This document shows, piece after piece, positions 1 to 6,555 of a stretch of 17,329 bases of DNA. Source of the DNA: Clostridia bacterium (GTDB lineage: Bacteria; Bacillota; Clostridia; Christensenellales; Aristaeellaceae); contig JAEDKS010000034.1 of the NCBI GenBank assembly GCA_016295665.1, positions 1 through 17,329 of the forward strand, in the 5' to 3' direction. The position numbers were made by a program, and so were the translations under genes. Within the stretch, counting starts at the first letter, position 1, and every line of letters starts with the position of its first letter. Below the pieces are notes generated by a model. That model saw nothing but the letters and a program-made list of their open reading frames with translations. It was not told where the DNA came from and did no database searches.

Positions 1-279
1 TCCCTGCTGACGGAGGACGCCCCGGAGACCACTCCGGACACCACCCCCGCCACTCCGGACGTGGAGCCCACGCTCCGCCGGGGCGACCGGGGCGAGGCGG
101 TGACCCGGATGCAGACCCTGCTGCTATCCCGGGGCGAAAGCCTGCCGCGCTTCGGGGCGGACGGCATCTTCGGCGGAGAGACCGAGCGCGCCCTCCGCCG
201 CCTGCAGGCCGCCCGGGGGCTTCAGGTGGACGGCATCTGCGGCCCCCTCACCTGGAACGCGCTGAGAAAGGAGGAATGA
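1..279 (+). CDS. C-terminal end of a peptidoglycan-binding protein, probably an endolysin or amidase (5' partial)
   Basis: The frame is open from base 1, so the N-terminal part, including any catalytic domain, lies outside the window. The visible 92 residues are a Thr/Pro/Asp-rich linker (about residues 1-20) followed by one PG_binding_1 domain of about 65 residues. Features of that domain are the opening RRGDRGEAVTRMQ, the central GADGIFGGET and the ending VDGICGPLTWNAL. Such domains anchor cell-wall hydrolases to peptidoglycan. The stop codon lies next to a strong AGGAGG at 269-274 that serves the holin gene, so the two are co-transcribed. A C-terminal wall-binding domain directly before a holin is the usual order of phage lysis cassettes, so an amidase or lysozyme is the likely missing part. 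That identity is inferred from context, not seen. Confidence 0.8.
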   Translation, partial: SLLTEDAPETTPDTTPATPDVEPTLRRGDRGEAVTRMQTLLLSRGESLPRFGADGIFGGETERALRRLQAARGLQVDGICGPLTWNALRKEE

Positions 280-281
280 CC

Positions 282-722
282 ATGGAAGGAACGAGCTGGG
301 ACAGGCTGGTGCGCCTGCTGGCGGCAGCGGGCGGCGCGGTCGCCGGGGCGCTGGGCGGCTGGGACACCATGCTGCAGGTGCTGGCGGTGATGATGGTGCT
401 GGACTACGTGACCGGGCTCCTTGCGGCCTGGATGGGCCGCAGCACCAAGACGGAGACCGGGCATCTGGACAGCCGGGCGGGCTTCGCGGGGCTGTGCCGG
501 AAGGCGCTGATGCTGCTGGTGGTGCTGATGTGCACCGCCGTGGATCGGCTGCTGCCCTCGGAGGCGGCGGTGTTCCGCAGCATGATGATCTGGTTCTACG
601 TTGCCAATGAGGGCCTGTCGGTGCTGGAGAATCTGGCGCTGGCGGGGGTGCCCTTTCCCTCGGCGGTGCGGAAGGCCCTGGAGCAGGTGCGCGACCGCAC
701 GGACGCCGGCGAAGCCCCGTAA
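282..722 (+). CDS. Phage holin, toxin-secretion/phage-lysis (holin 4) family
   Basis: A small membrane protein of 146 residues that would form lesions in the cytoplasmic membrane and let an endolysin reach the wall. After the short N-terminus come hydrophobic segments at about residues 9-24, 28-48 (with LDYVTGLLAAW, typical of this holin family) and 70-90, separated by a polar loop with STKTETGHLDSRAGF. This loop, the glycine-rich first helix and the length all fit Phage_holin_4. An in-frame ATG at 276 overlaps the upstream stop as ATGA, but it sits one base from the AGGAGG at 269-274. The ATG at 282 has a seven-base spacing and is preferred. A strong terminator follows nine bases after the stop, ending the cassette. 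It may be a prophage remnant or a domesticated lysis or secretion holin. Confidence 0.85.
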   Translation: MEGTSWDRLVRLLAAAGGAVAGALGGWDTMLQVLAVMMVLDYVTGLLAAWMGRSTKTETGHLDSRAGFAGLCRKALMLLVVLMCTAVDRLLPSEAAVFRSMMIWFYVANEGLSVLENLALAGVPFPSAVRKALEQVRDRTDAGEAP

Positions 723-730
723 CACAGACC

Positions 731-771
731 GAGCCCCGCTTTCCCATCCCGGAAAGCGGGGCTCCTTTTTT
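731..771 (+). terminator. Rho-independent terminator after the holin gene
   Basis: A perfect 13-bp GC-rich stem (731-743 pairs with 752-764) with an 8-base loop is followed by a run of six T at 766-771. The T run is on the plus strand only, so it terminates the lysis cassette rather than the convergent minus-strand operon. Confidence 0.9.
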
Positions 772-781
772 CATGACAGCG

Positions 782-1450
782 TTACAGCCGGAAGTGTTTC
801 CGCAGGGCGGCAAACGTCTCCTCGCGGGTGTCGTTTTCAAAGTCGGTGCGGGTCAGGGTGAAGAAGCCCGTGTGCTGCCAGTCCGGCTCCTGGGGCAGGT
901 GGTACGTGTTCCAGGCGTTGAAGTTCTTCAGCGTGGCCTCCGGGTCGGGGCACTTGAGGATCTCGGACAGCATGAACTGCTTGTCCGGGTCGTCCCGGTC
1001 GAAGAACTTTTTTGCCGCGATATCCGGCGGGTCGCAGAGCATGATCGCCACGTGGTCGTAGTCGGAGATACAATGCAGCACCTCCGGCGGGATGTTGGTG
1101 TCCACGATGACCCGCTGCCCGCCGGCGGCGCGGTGAATCAGCTCCAGAATCTCGACCTCCACGCACTCCTCGGTGGTCTGCGCCATCCACCGCGCATGCG
1201 CCTCGGGGCTCTGTCCGAGCCACTCCCCCCAGCCGGACATGGTGTCGAAGTAGCACAGGCCGGGCTGCTTCCACCGGTCCAGCTTCTCCCGGGGGAAGGC
1301 ATCGTGGTAGTTCTCGCCGCAGTGCACCATGCCGCAGCGCTCCGCCAGCAGGCGCACCATGGTGGACTTGCCCGCGTAGCTGTGCCCGTTGATGAAGTAC
1401 ACGTTGCGCAGGTAGTGGCGGATCAGGTTGTCACTGATGGCAATCTTCAT
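782..1450 (-). CDS. P-loop NTPase, kinase-like, function unknown
   Basis: A soluble protein of 222 residues. A Walker A motif, GHSYAGKST, lies at residues 22-30 after a beta strand (NVYFIN), the usual start of a nucleotide- or small-molecule-kinase fold. A second strand with VIVDTNIPPE (about residues 113-122) could carry the catalytic aspartate, and the Arg- and Lys-rich stretch around FFDRDDPDKQF looks like a lid. There are no membrane segments. It is the last gene of the metallohydrolase/acetyltransferase operon. It overlaps the acetyltransferase gene by 20 bases and has its own purine-rich ribosome site (GGAGGGGGAG) just upstream of the ATG. The substrate cannot be told. It could equally be an AAA-like ATPase of the phosphotransferase type. 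Confidence 0.75.
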   Translation of the reverse strand: MKIAISDNLIRHYLRNVYFINGHSYAGKSTMVRLLAERCGMVHCGENYHDAFPREKLDRWKQPGLCYFDTMSGWGEWLGQSPEAHARWMAQTTEECVEVEILELIHRAAGGQRVIVDTNIPPEVLHCISDYDHVAIMLCDPPDIAAKKFFDRDDPDKQFMLSEILKCPDPEATLKNFNAWNTYHLPQEPDWQHTGFFTLTRTDFENDTREETFAALRKHFRL

Positions 1451-1970
1451 GCTGCTCCCCCTCCATCAGGCCCATGACGACCACGTCCCGGTAGGCGCCG
1501 TCCCGGAAGATCTCCTGCCGCAGCAGCCCCTCGCGCACGAAGCCGTTGGCCTCGTAGCAGCGGATGGCGGCCTCGTTGAAGGCGAACACCGACACCTTCA
1601 GCCGGTGCAGGTTCATCTCCCGGAAGCAGAAGCGGCACAGCAGCGCCATGGCCTCCCGCCCGTAGCCCCGGCCCCGGTAGGGCGCGCCGATCATGATCGC
1701 CACCTCGCCCACCCGGTTCTTCCAGTCCAGGTGGATGACGCCGCAGCGCCCCACCAGCTCCCCCGCCAGATTCTCCACGGCGAACTGGTACTCGCCCCGG
1801 GTGTAGCTGGTCTGGTGGCTGAGCCACTGCTGCTCGTCGGACAGGGACGCGGGGAACGGAATCCCCGAGAGCATGCTCCGCAGGGTGTCGTAGTCGTTCA
1901 CGAAGGTGTGGTTGGCGTTCAGATCGCCGCTCTCAAAGGCGCGAAGCCGCACGAGGCTTCCCTGAAACAT
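1431..1970 (-). CDS. GNAT-family N-acetyltransferase (RimJ/RimL-like)
   Basis: A 179-residue protein predicted to transfer an acetyl group from acetyl-CoA to an amine, either a protein N-terminus or a small molecule. It starts MFQGSLVRLRAFE, the typical first strand and helix of the Acetyltransf_3 group. The acetyl-CoA loop is seen as PYRGRGYG at residues 97-104, after VGEVAIMIG, and the late conserved NEAAIRCYEANGFVREG is present, followed by GAYRDVVVMGLM. The open frame extends further upstream, but only the ATG at 1970 gives a proper protein start, with an AGGGAGGG ribosome site a few bases before it. It lies 26 bases after the metallohydrolase gene and overlaps the P-loop gene by 20 bases, so the three form one operon. 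The substrate is unknown. Confidence 0.88.
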   Translation of the reverse strand: MFQGSLVRLRAFESGDLNANHTFVNDYDTLRSMLSGIPFPASLSDEQQWLSHQTSYTRGEYQFAVENLAGELVGRCGVIHLDWKNRVGEVAIMIGAPYRGRGYGREAMALLCRFCFREMNLHRLKVSVFAFNEAAIRCYEANGFVREGLLRQEIFRDGAYRDVVVMGLMEGEQHEDCHQ

Positions 1971-1996
1971 GGCGCTCCCTCCCTGCTTCGCCGGCT

Positions 1997-2899
1997 TCAC
2001 TTCCCGGCGTTCTTCTGCTTCCAGAACTTTTCCGCGTAGGCGGCCCGCTCCTCGTCCATGTCCTGCGCCACGTGCCACTCCCGCCCGTCCGTGGACAGGT
2101 GAATGACGCCCCAGGTGGCGAAGGTGTAGGGGATGCCCGCCTTGTCCAGCACCTGCTGCGCCGGGGCGGAGTTGACGCTGCCGTGGGTGATGAGCGCGTA
2201 GGACGGCTGCACCGCCGCCAGGAAGCCCTCCGTCAGCTTGTTCAGCCCGTGGTGCGGGTACTTGAGCACGTCGGCCTTCAGGTCATAGGCCGCCGCCAGC
2301 ACGTCCTGCGCCTGCCCGGTCACGTCCGCGCCCAGCAGCAGCCGGCAGTCCCCGAACTCCACCAGCAGCATCATGGACTGCTCGTTGAAGCCCTTCTGTT
2401 TCGTCTGCCGGATCACGGTCAGCCGGGCGTCGCCCAGGGCGAAGGTGGCCCCGCCGTCCATGTGCACGATCTCCATGCCCGCGTCCCGCAGGGTGCGGAT
2501 GGTGGAGCGCTGATTGACCTGCTGCCCGGTCACGTCCTCGTCAAAGCCCGTGACGAACCGGTCGAAGCTGTACCGCTCCACTAAGGCCTTCATGGAGCCC
2601 AGATGATCGGTGTGGGGATGGGTGTTGAACGCGTACTCGAAGTGCGTCAGCCCCAGACCGTCCAGCACCGAGGCGATCGTGTCCACGTCCTTCGACTTGC
2701 CCATGTCCACCAGCATGGCGTGCTCGCCCTGCCGCAGCACCATGGCGTCCGCCCCCAGCAGCGGACAGACGTACAGCTCCAGCAGCGGCGTTCCCTCCGG
2801 AAAGGGCGCCGCGTCCGTCAGCACGCGCCCCTCCGCCCCCGCGCAGCAGCTCATCGCCAGCAGCAGCAGCGCCACCAGCCATCCCGTCAGCTTCCTCAT
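1997..2899 (-). CDS. Secreted metallo-beta-lactamase-fold hydrolase, ComEC C-terminal type
   Basis: A 300-residue exported metallohydrolase. Residues 1-23 form a signal peptide with a hydrophobic core (LVALLLLAM); cleavage after CCAGA is likely, and I see no good lipobox. The metal-binding signature HPHTDH is at residues 94-99. Further ligands are a GAD at 190-192 and PHHG at 215-218, with ITHG near 238. The layout, including the FNEQSMMLLVEFG strand before the GAD, matches the detached extracellular beta-lactamase domain of ComEC/Rec2, whose members act on nucleic acids or phosphodiesters. Many stand-alone secreted copies in Firmicutes have no known substrate. It is the first gene of its operon, with a GGGAGG ribosome site and a consensus promoter at 2944-2972. 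Confidence 0.87.
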   Translation of the reverse strand: MRKLTGWLVALLLLAMSCCAGAEGRVLTDAAPFPEGTPLLELYVCPLLGADAMVLRQGEHAMLVDMGKSKDVDTIASVLDGLGLTHFEYAFNTHPHTDHLGSMKALVERYSFDRFVTGFDEDVTGQQVNQRSTIRTLRDAGMEIVHMDGGATFALGDARLTVIRQTKQKGFNEQSMMLLVEFGDCRLLLGADVTGQAQDVLAAAYDLKADVLKYPHHGLNKLTEGFLAAVQPSYALITHGSVNSAPAQQVLDKAGIPYTFATWGVIHLSTDGREWHVAQDMDEERAAYAEKFWKQKNAGK

Positions 2900-2943
2900 C
2901 GCCTGTGCCTCCCGTGTTCGCTTTCGTATCGTCTCCGCAGGTC

Positions 2944-2972
2944 ATTGTACAGGATGGGGGCGCTTCTGTCAA
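2944..2972 (-). promoter_or_regulatory. Sigma-A promoter for the metallohydrolase operon
   Basis: Read on the minus strand, TTGACA (2972-2967) and TACAAT (2949-2944) are separated by exactly 17 bases. Transcription would start about 40 bases before the ATG at 2899. It stands back to back with the rnpB promoter, with 20 bases between the two -35 boxes. Confidence 0.85.
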
Positions 2973-2992
2973 TCTTTTTTCCGCGCCGCGCC

Positions 2993-3021
2993 TTGACAAG
3001 CCCCGGCGAAGCGGGTATCAT
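2993..3021 (+). promoter_or_regulatory. Sigma-A promoter of rnpB
   Basis: TTGACA at 2993-2998 and TATCAT at 3016-3021 are 17 bases apart. The predicted start, seven bases after the -10 box, is base 3028. That is exactly the first base of the P1 helix of the RNase P RNA. Confidence 0.9.
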
Positions 3022-3027
3022 ATACTC

Positions 3028-3370
3028 GTGCGAGGTGACCAGACGATCGCGGGCCCCCTGTGGGCATGAGGAAAGTCCGAGCACCGCAGGGCAGGGTGCC
3101 GGCTAACGGCCGGTGGAGGCGACTCCAAGGAGAGTGCAACAGAAAGAAACCGCAGCGCGCGCTGCGTGCTGTAAGGATGGAAAGGCGAGGTAAGAGCTCA
3201 CCCACGGCCTGGCGACTTGTCCGTGCTGTAAACCCCACCCGGTGCAAGATGGTATGAGGACACATGCGGCTGCCCGTCGCGTCCTCGCAATCGCTTGAGC
3301 CTGCGCGGCAACGCCAGGCCTGGATAGATGATCGTCCACGACAGAACTCGGCTTACGGTCACGCTCGCAC
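3028..3370 (+). ncRNA. rnpB: RNase P RNA, bacterial class A
   Basis: This is the catalytic RNA of RNase P, which trims the 5' leader of pre-tRNAs. The conserved core is clear: GAGGAAAGTCCG near 3067-3078 (5' strand of the P4 region), GGGTGCCGGCTAACGGCC and ACAGAAAG in the specificity part, and ACAGAACTCGGCTTACGG near 3341-3358 (3' strand). The ends are set by helix P1: 3028-3040 pairs with 3357-3370 as 13 bp with one bulged base (3363). The length, about 343 bases, is normal for the A type. It starts at the +1 of its own consensus promoter. No classical terminator hairpin follows; P1 is followed only by a short T-rich stretch, CTTCTTTTAG. Confidence 0.97.
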
Positions 3371-3427
3371 CTTCTTTTAGCTTTCCCTATCCCTCCACAT
3401 AAGTCCCATCCGAAAGAGGTACCGACG

Positions 3428-4123
3428 ATGCTGAAACGCCTGCTCTGCGCGCTGCTTGCGCTTGTCCTGTTCCTGCCCGCCGCCTGCGCCGACTTCGCCA
3501 TCCGCTATGGCGACCGGGAGGAGAAGCGGATTGCCGTCACCATGGACGACTGCTTCGAGATGGAGCGCGTCCGGCAGGCGCTGGAGCTGTGCCAGGAGTA
3601 CGGCGTGGTCATGACCTTCTTCCCCCTGGGCGACACCCTCCATGCCGAGGACGCGGAGCTGTGGCAGGCCATCATCGACGCGGGGTGCGAAATCGGCAAC
3701 CACACCAACCACCACGCCGCGTTCTCCGACATCTCCTCCTCCGCCATCATCACCCACATCCGCATGGTGCAGCAGAAGCTGGACGCGGTGCTGGGCTATC
3801 ACTACGAGCTGCGCTCCGTGCGCCCGCCCTTCGGTCGCTACCGGGACAGCGACAACAGCACTGCCCGCATCATCGCTGCCGTGAAGGAGACCGGCTTTGA
3901 GCACATCGTGCTCTGGGACGTGCAGGACAACGACCCCAAGGCCGCCTTCAAGGCCACCCGGAACGGCAGCATCCTGCTCTATCATGCCCGGAAGGCGGAC
4001 GTCGAATGCCTGACCGAGCTGATTCCCATGCTGGTGGAGGCCGGCTACGAGCTGGTGACCGTCCGCGAGCTGCTGGGCTTTGAGGAAAACACCATCACCG
4101 AGGAGCCCTACGTGTACTACTGA
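3428..4123 (+). CDS. Secreted polysaccharide deacetylase (NodB/CE4 family)
   Basis: A 231-residue exported CE4 esterase expected to remove acetyl groups from a cell-wall or extracellular glycan such as peptidoglycan. Residues 1-21 are a signal peptide (core LLCALLALVLFLPAA). The NodB motifs appear in order: VTMDDC at 37-42 with the base/metal pair D40-D41, HTNHH at 92-96 giving the two metal-binding histidines, RPPFGRY at 132-138, a DVQDND segment near 164-169, and LLYH ending at H186. Motif 1 is unusual: the common form is TFDDG, and here the Gly is Cys. A GAAAGAGG ribosome site precedes the ATG. It lies 57 bases after rnpB with no promoter visible between, so it may depend on read-through from rnpB. 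A terminator follows at 4139. Confidence 0.9.
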   Translation: MLKRLLCALLALVLFLPAACADFAIRYGDREEKRIAVTMDDCFEMERVRQALELCQEYGVVMTFFPLGDTLHAEDAELWQAIIDAGCEIGNHTNHHAAFSDISSSAIITHIRMVQQKLDAVLGYHYELRSVRPPFGRYRDSDNSTARIIAAVKETGFEHIVLWDVQDNDPKAAFKATRNGSILLYHARKADVECLTELIPMLVEAGYELVTVRELLGFEENTITEEPYVYY

Positions 4124-4138
4124 TTCGACCCAAATCCG

Positions 4139-4167
4139 CCGGCGGCCGTGACGCGCTGCCGGTTTTT
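4139..4167 (+). terminator. Rho-independent terminator after the deacetylase gene
   Basis: CCGGCGGC (4139-4146) pairs with GCTGCCGG (4155-4162), with one G-U pair and an 8-base loop, and is followed by five T at 4163-4167. Confidence 0.75.
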
Positions 4168-4254
4168 CCATGCCCTTTTCCGCACAGAAAAACGCTCCGC
4201 GCATCACCGCGCCGCCCGCCGGGCAAGCTACCGGCAGGCAAGGGAGGTGAGCAC

Positions 4255-4431
4255 ATGAGCGATGACAGGTCCTTCCGGGCGCTGCCGGACACGGTGTCGG
4301 CCCAGGAGGCCACGGGGCTGATGCCCGCCGCGCCGAGGAATGACGCGGAGCAGCAGCGTCTCGCGGCGCTGCAGGGCGTGCACGAAGCCCTCGGGGCCCC
4401 GAAGCGCCCCCGGCGCAGGTCAAAGCGCTGA
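4255..4431 (+). CDS. Small basic-tailed protein of unknown function, 58 residues
   Basis: A short gene with an excellent ribosome site: AGGGAGGTGA at 4241-4250, five bases before the ATG. The product begins MSDDRSFRALPDTVSAQEATGLMPAAP, has a short Gln/Ala helix (residues 31-46), and ends in a strongly basic tail, PKRPRRRSKR. There is no signal peptide or membrane segment. The SLPDT/ATGLxP style of N-terminus is something I associate loosely with short uncharacterised clostridial proteins, but I cannot name a family. The basic tail might bind nucleic acid. Its last 12 bases overlap the last 12 bases of the convergent serine hydrolase gene. Codon use is like that of its neighbours. No promoter is obvious in 4168-4254. 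Confidence 0.65.
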   Translation: MSDDRSFRALPDTVSAQEATGLMPAAPRNDAEQQRLAALQGVHEALGAPKRPRRRSKR

Positions 4432-5595
4432 TAATACCGCCGCGACCTCGTTGTGGAAGTGGGCGTCCTTCTGGTGCACATAGCCCACCGACGACCACAC
4501 CCGTTCGCCGTCCGTCCAGCGCAGGCTGCCGGAGCCGTCGGAGTTCAGGCCGTAGTCCGTCAGGCTCCGCCCCGGCTCCGGCAGCAGCACGGTCAGCCGG
4601 TTCAGCACCCGGTTGCCCAGGTACAGCGCGAAGATGCCCCGCTCGGGGTCGATGGACAGGTGGTTGCCGGTGAACCCGGCGCAGCCGAAGGCCTCCGGGC
4701 CCTCGTAGACGGGAATCTCGCTGTGGTACTGCTCCGGGTGCTTCACGAAGCACTGCCAGCCCAGATGCTGCGTCCAGCCGCCGCCCGGCAGCGGACGCCC
4801 GGTGCGGTTCCGGGCCATCTCCCGGAGCACCCGCCGGGGCAGCACATCCCCCCGCAGCACCCCCTGACAGAAGCGCACCATGTCCCCCCGGGTGGAGAAC
4901 AGCCCCGCGTGACCGGGGCACTCGTCCCCGTCCGGGTTCAGCAGCCGGGCCTTCGGGTCATGGGGCACGCCGGGGGCCGGGCCCTCCCGGAGAATCCAGT
5001 TTTCCCGCTCGATGCGGTGCTCCCGCTCGTAATGGACGCAGCGGCCCCGCAGCCCGTCCGGCACCCGGCAGAAGGTGCTGTTCATGCCCAGCGGGGCCAG
5101 GATGTGCCGCCGCAGCAGGGGCATGTAGCCCTCCCCGGCGGCGCCCTCCGCCACGTAGCGCAGCACCATGGCGTGCATGTCGCTGTAGGCGCGGCCCTCC
5201 CCCAGGGGCACGGGGCGAATCGCAAAGAGCATGCGCCGGGCCTGTGCCGCGTCGGGCTGGGCATCCACCCGCTCGGGCGTCACCAGCCCCGGCTGAAAGC
5301 CCAGCACCTGCTCCACGGTCACCTGCCCCAGGGCGGCAAACTGCGGCGCGTAGCGGGTCACGGGGGCATCCAGGGCCAGCAGCCCCTCCTCCCGCAGCCG
5401 CAGCACCAGCATGCCGGTCATCAGCTTCGTCAGGCTCGCCAGGTCAAAGATGCTGTCCTCCGAAAGCGGGGTGCCCGCCGCGTCCGCCACGCCGCCCAGC
5501 GCGGTCACGGCGCACCCGGCGGTTCCGCAGGCAACGGACATGCCCGACAGGATGTGGGTCTCGTCCGTGAAAAAGCCAATGGCGTCCTGGAGCAT
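4420..5595 (-). CDS. Serine hydrolase of the beta-lactamase / penicillin-binding-protein-like family (class C fold)
   Basis: A 391-residue protein without a signal peptide, so probably cytoplasmic. The nucleophile motif SLTK is at residues 54-57 in DLASLTKLMTG, the second motif is YSD at 137-139 (Tyr as general base), and GFTG at 307-310 occupies the KTG position. GHAGLFST (229-236) is also characteristic of the family. The usual HTSGL after the second helix reads FQPGL here. Such proteins are esterases or peptidases of the beta-lactamase family, and few of them degrade antibiotics, so resistance should not be assumed. It is the third gene of the chorismate mutase/shikimate kinase operon, 24 bases after aroK, with AGGAGG six bases before the ATG. 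Confidence 0.88.
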   Translation of the reverse strand: MLQDAIGFFTDETHILSGMSVACGTAGCAVTALGGVADAAGTPLSEDSIFDLASLTKLMTGMLVLRLREEGLLALDAPVTRYAPQFAALGQVTVEQVLGFQPGLVTPERVDAQPDAAQARRMLFAIRPVPLGEGRAYSDMHAMVLRYVAEGAAGEGYMPLLRRHILAPLGMNSTFCRVPDGLRGRCVHYEREHRIERENWILREGPAPGVPHDPKARLLNPDGDECPGHAGLFSTRGDMVRFCQGVLRGDVLPRRVLREMARNRTGRPLPGGGWTQHLGWQCFVKHPEQYHSEIPVYEGPEAFGCAGFTGNHLSIDPERGIFALYLGNRVLNRLTVLLPEPGRSLTDYGLNSDGSGSLRWTDGERVWSSVGYVHQKDAHFHNEVAAVLSAL

Positions 5596-5619
5596 TCCTT
5601 TCCTCCTGTGGCGTGGAAA

Positions 5620-6135
5620 TCAGAGGGCGAAGTGCTCCCGGAGCAGCCGCTCCATGGCATTCACGCTCTCGAAATAGTCATGGTCATTGACCAGCACCAG
5701 ATCGGCGCAGGCCCGGTAGGTGTCGATGCGCTCGTGGTAGAGGCGCTCCACCTCGCCCAGGCCCTTCCGGGCCAGCAGGGGCCGCCTGTCCAGCTTGATG
5801 TCCGAGAGGATGTGCTCCAGCGGCCGGTCGATGAGCAGGATCACGCCGTGGTTGCGCATGATGAGCCGGTTGATCTCCCGCATCACCGTGCCGCCGCCGG
5901 TGGAGATGAGCATGGGCTGCTGCCGGGTCAGCTCGATGAGCATGTTGGTCTCGGCGGTGCGGAAGCTGTCCTCGCCGTACTTCTCGAAGAACTCCGCCAC
6001 CGTGCAGCCGGCGATCTGCTGGATTTTCGTGTCCACGTCCAGATAGGGCAGGCCCAGCCGCCCGGCGACCTTCCGCGACAGGCTGCTCTTGCCGCTGCCG
6101 GGCATGCCGGTGACAAAGACATGGCGGTTAAGCAT
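5620..6135 (-). CDS. aroK: Shikimate kinase
   Basis: This enzyme phosphorylates shikimate to shikimate 3-phosphate with ATP, the fifth step of the pathway to chorismate. The 171-residue length is standard. Walker A is GMPGSGKSS at residues 10-18. The shikimate-binding residues are seen as DVD at 33-35, FRTAE at 58-62 and the GGG loop at 80-82. The lid arginine is in DRRPLL (116-121), and the late RIDTYRACADLVL matches the adenine-binding end. The gene overlaps the preceding chorismate mutase gene by eight bases, so translation is probably coupled. Together they supply two chorismate-pathway steps on one transcript. Confidence 0.95.
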   Translation of the reverse strand: MLNRHVFVTGMPGSGKSSLSRKVAGRLGLPYLDVDTKIQQIAGCTVAEFFEKYGEDSFRTAETNMLIELTRQQPMLISTGGGTVMREINRLIMRNHGVILLIDRPLEHILSDIKLDRRPLLARKGLGEVERLYHERIDTYRACADLVLVNDHDYFESVNAMERLLREHFAL

Positions 6136-6415
6136 GCTCCTCGCCCTCCCCCATCAGCCGGAGCTGCTCCTGACGGCTCTGCGCCATCAGCAGCCGGAAC
6201 AGCTCGCGCACCTGCTCCTCCAGCCCGGGCTCCCGCAGGAGGGCGGCGCGGGAGGCCAGCACCTGCTCCTCGCGGCCCGCATCCAGCACCGGCCTGCCGT
6301 GGGCCCGCTTCCATTCGCCCACCTCCCGGCACAGCGCCATCCGCGCCTCAAACAGGCGCACCAGCTCCCGATCCACGCCATCCAGCTCCGCTCGAATTGT
6401 CTCCAGCTCCCGCAT
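6128..6415 (-). CDS. Chorismate mutase, AroQ class (stand-alone)
   Basis: This enzyme converts chorismate to prephenate, the branch point to phenylalanine and tyrosine. The 95-residue all-helical domain matches the E. coli AroQ domain, and the expected active-site residues can be read: R8 (IRAELDGVD), R25, K36, D45, R48, E49, S80 and Q84. The open frame extends upstream, but the earlier residues are not protein-like. The ATG at 6415 with AAGGGGGC before it gives the normal AroQ start, MRELETIR. There is no prephenate dehydratase or dehydrogenase fused to it. It is the first gene of its operon and has a near-consensus promoter at 6462-6490. Confidence 0.9.
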   Translation of the reverse strand: MRELETIRAELDGVDRELVRLFEARMALCREVGEWKRAHGRPVLDAGREEQVLASRAALLREPGLEEQVRELFRLLMAQSRQEQLRLMGEGEEHA

Positions 6416-6461
6416 CGTGGCAGCCCCCTTCTGAAGTGTCAAATTTGCATCTATGCTCTCT

Positions 6462-6490
6462 ATTATAGAGGAAAAAGCGAGAATTGGCAA
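6462..6490 (-). promoter_or_regulatory. Sigma-A promoter for the chorismate mutase-aroK operon
   Basis: On the minus strand TTGCCA (6490-6485) and a perfect TATAAT (6467-6462) are 17 bases apart. It lies just beyond the terminator of the upstream Hsp70 operon, so the aromatic operon has its own start, giving a leader of about 40 bases. Confidence 0.85.
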
Positions 6491-6509
6491 GAGGAAAATC
6501 CGGCCCATG

Positions 6510-6538
6510 AAAAAGGATGCCCCGCGGATGGGGCATCC
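6510..6538 (-). terminator. Rho-independent terminator of the Hsp70 operon
   Basis: A perfect 9-bp stem (6538-6530 with 6523-6515, loop of 6) is followed on the minus strand by five T (6514-6510). It begins 17 bases after the dnaK stop codon. Confidence 0.88.
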
Positions 6539-6555
6539 GGGGCGCCGGAGCGCCG

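Noticed and set aside
276..282. ATG at 276 as the holin start, giving an ATGA overlap with the upstream gene
   Set aside because: It would leave only one base after the AGGAGG; the ATG at 282 has a normal seven-base spacing.
4420..5595. Antibiotic resistance beta-lactamase
   Set aside because: There is no signal peptide, the third motif is not KTG, and the gene is in an aromatic biosynthesis operon; family membership alone does not show beta-lactam hydrolysis.
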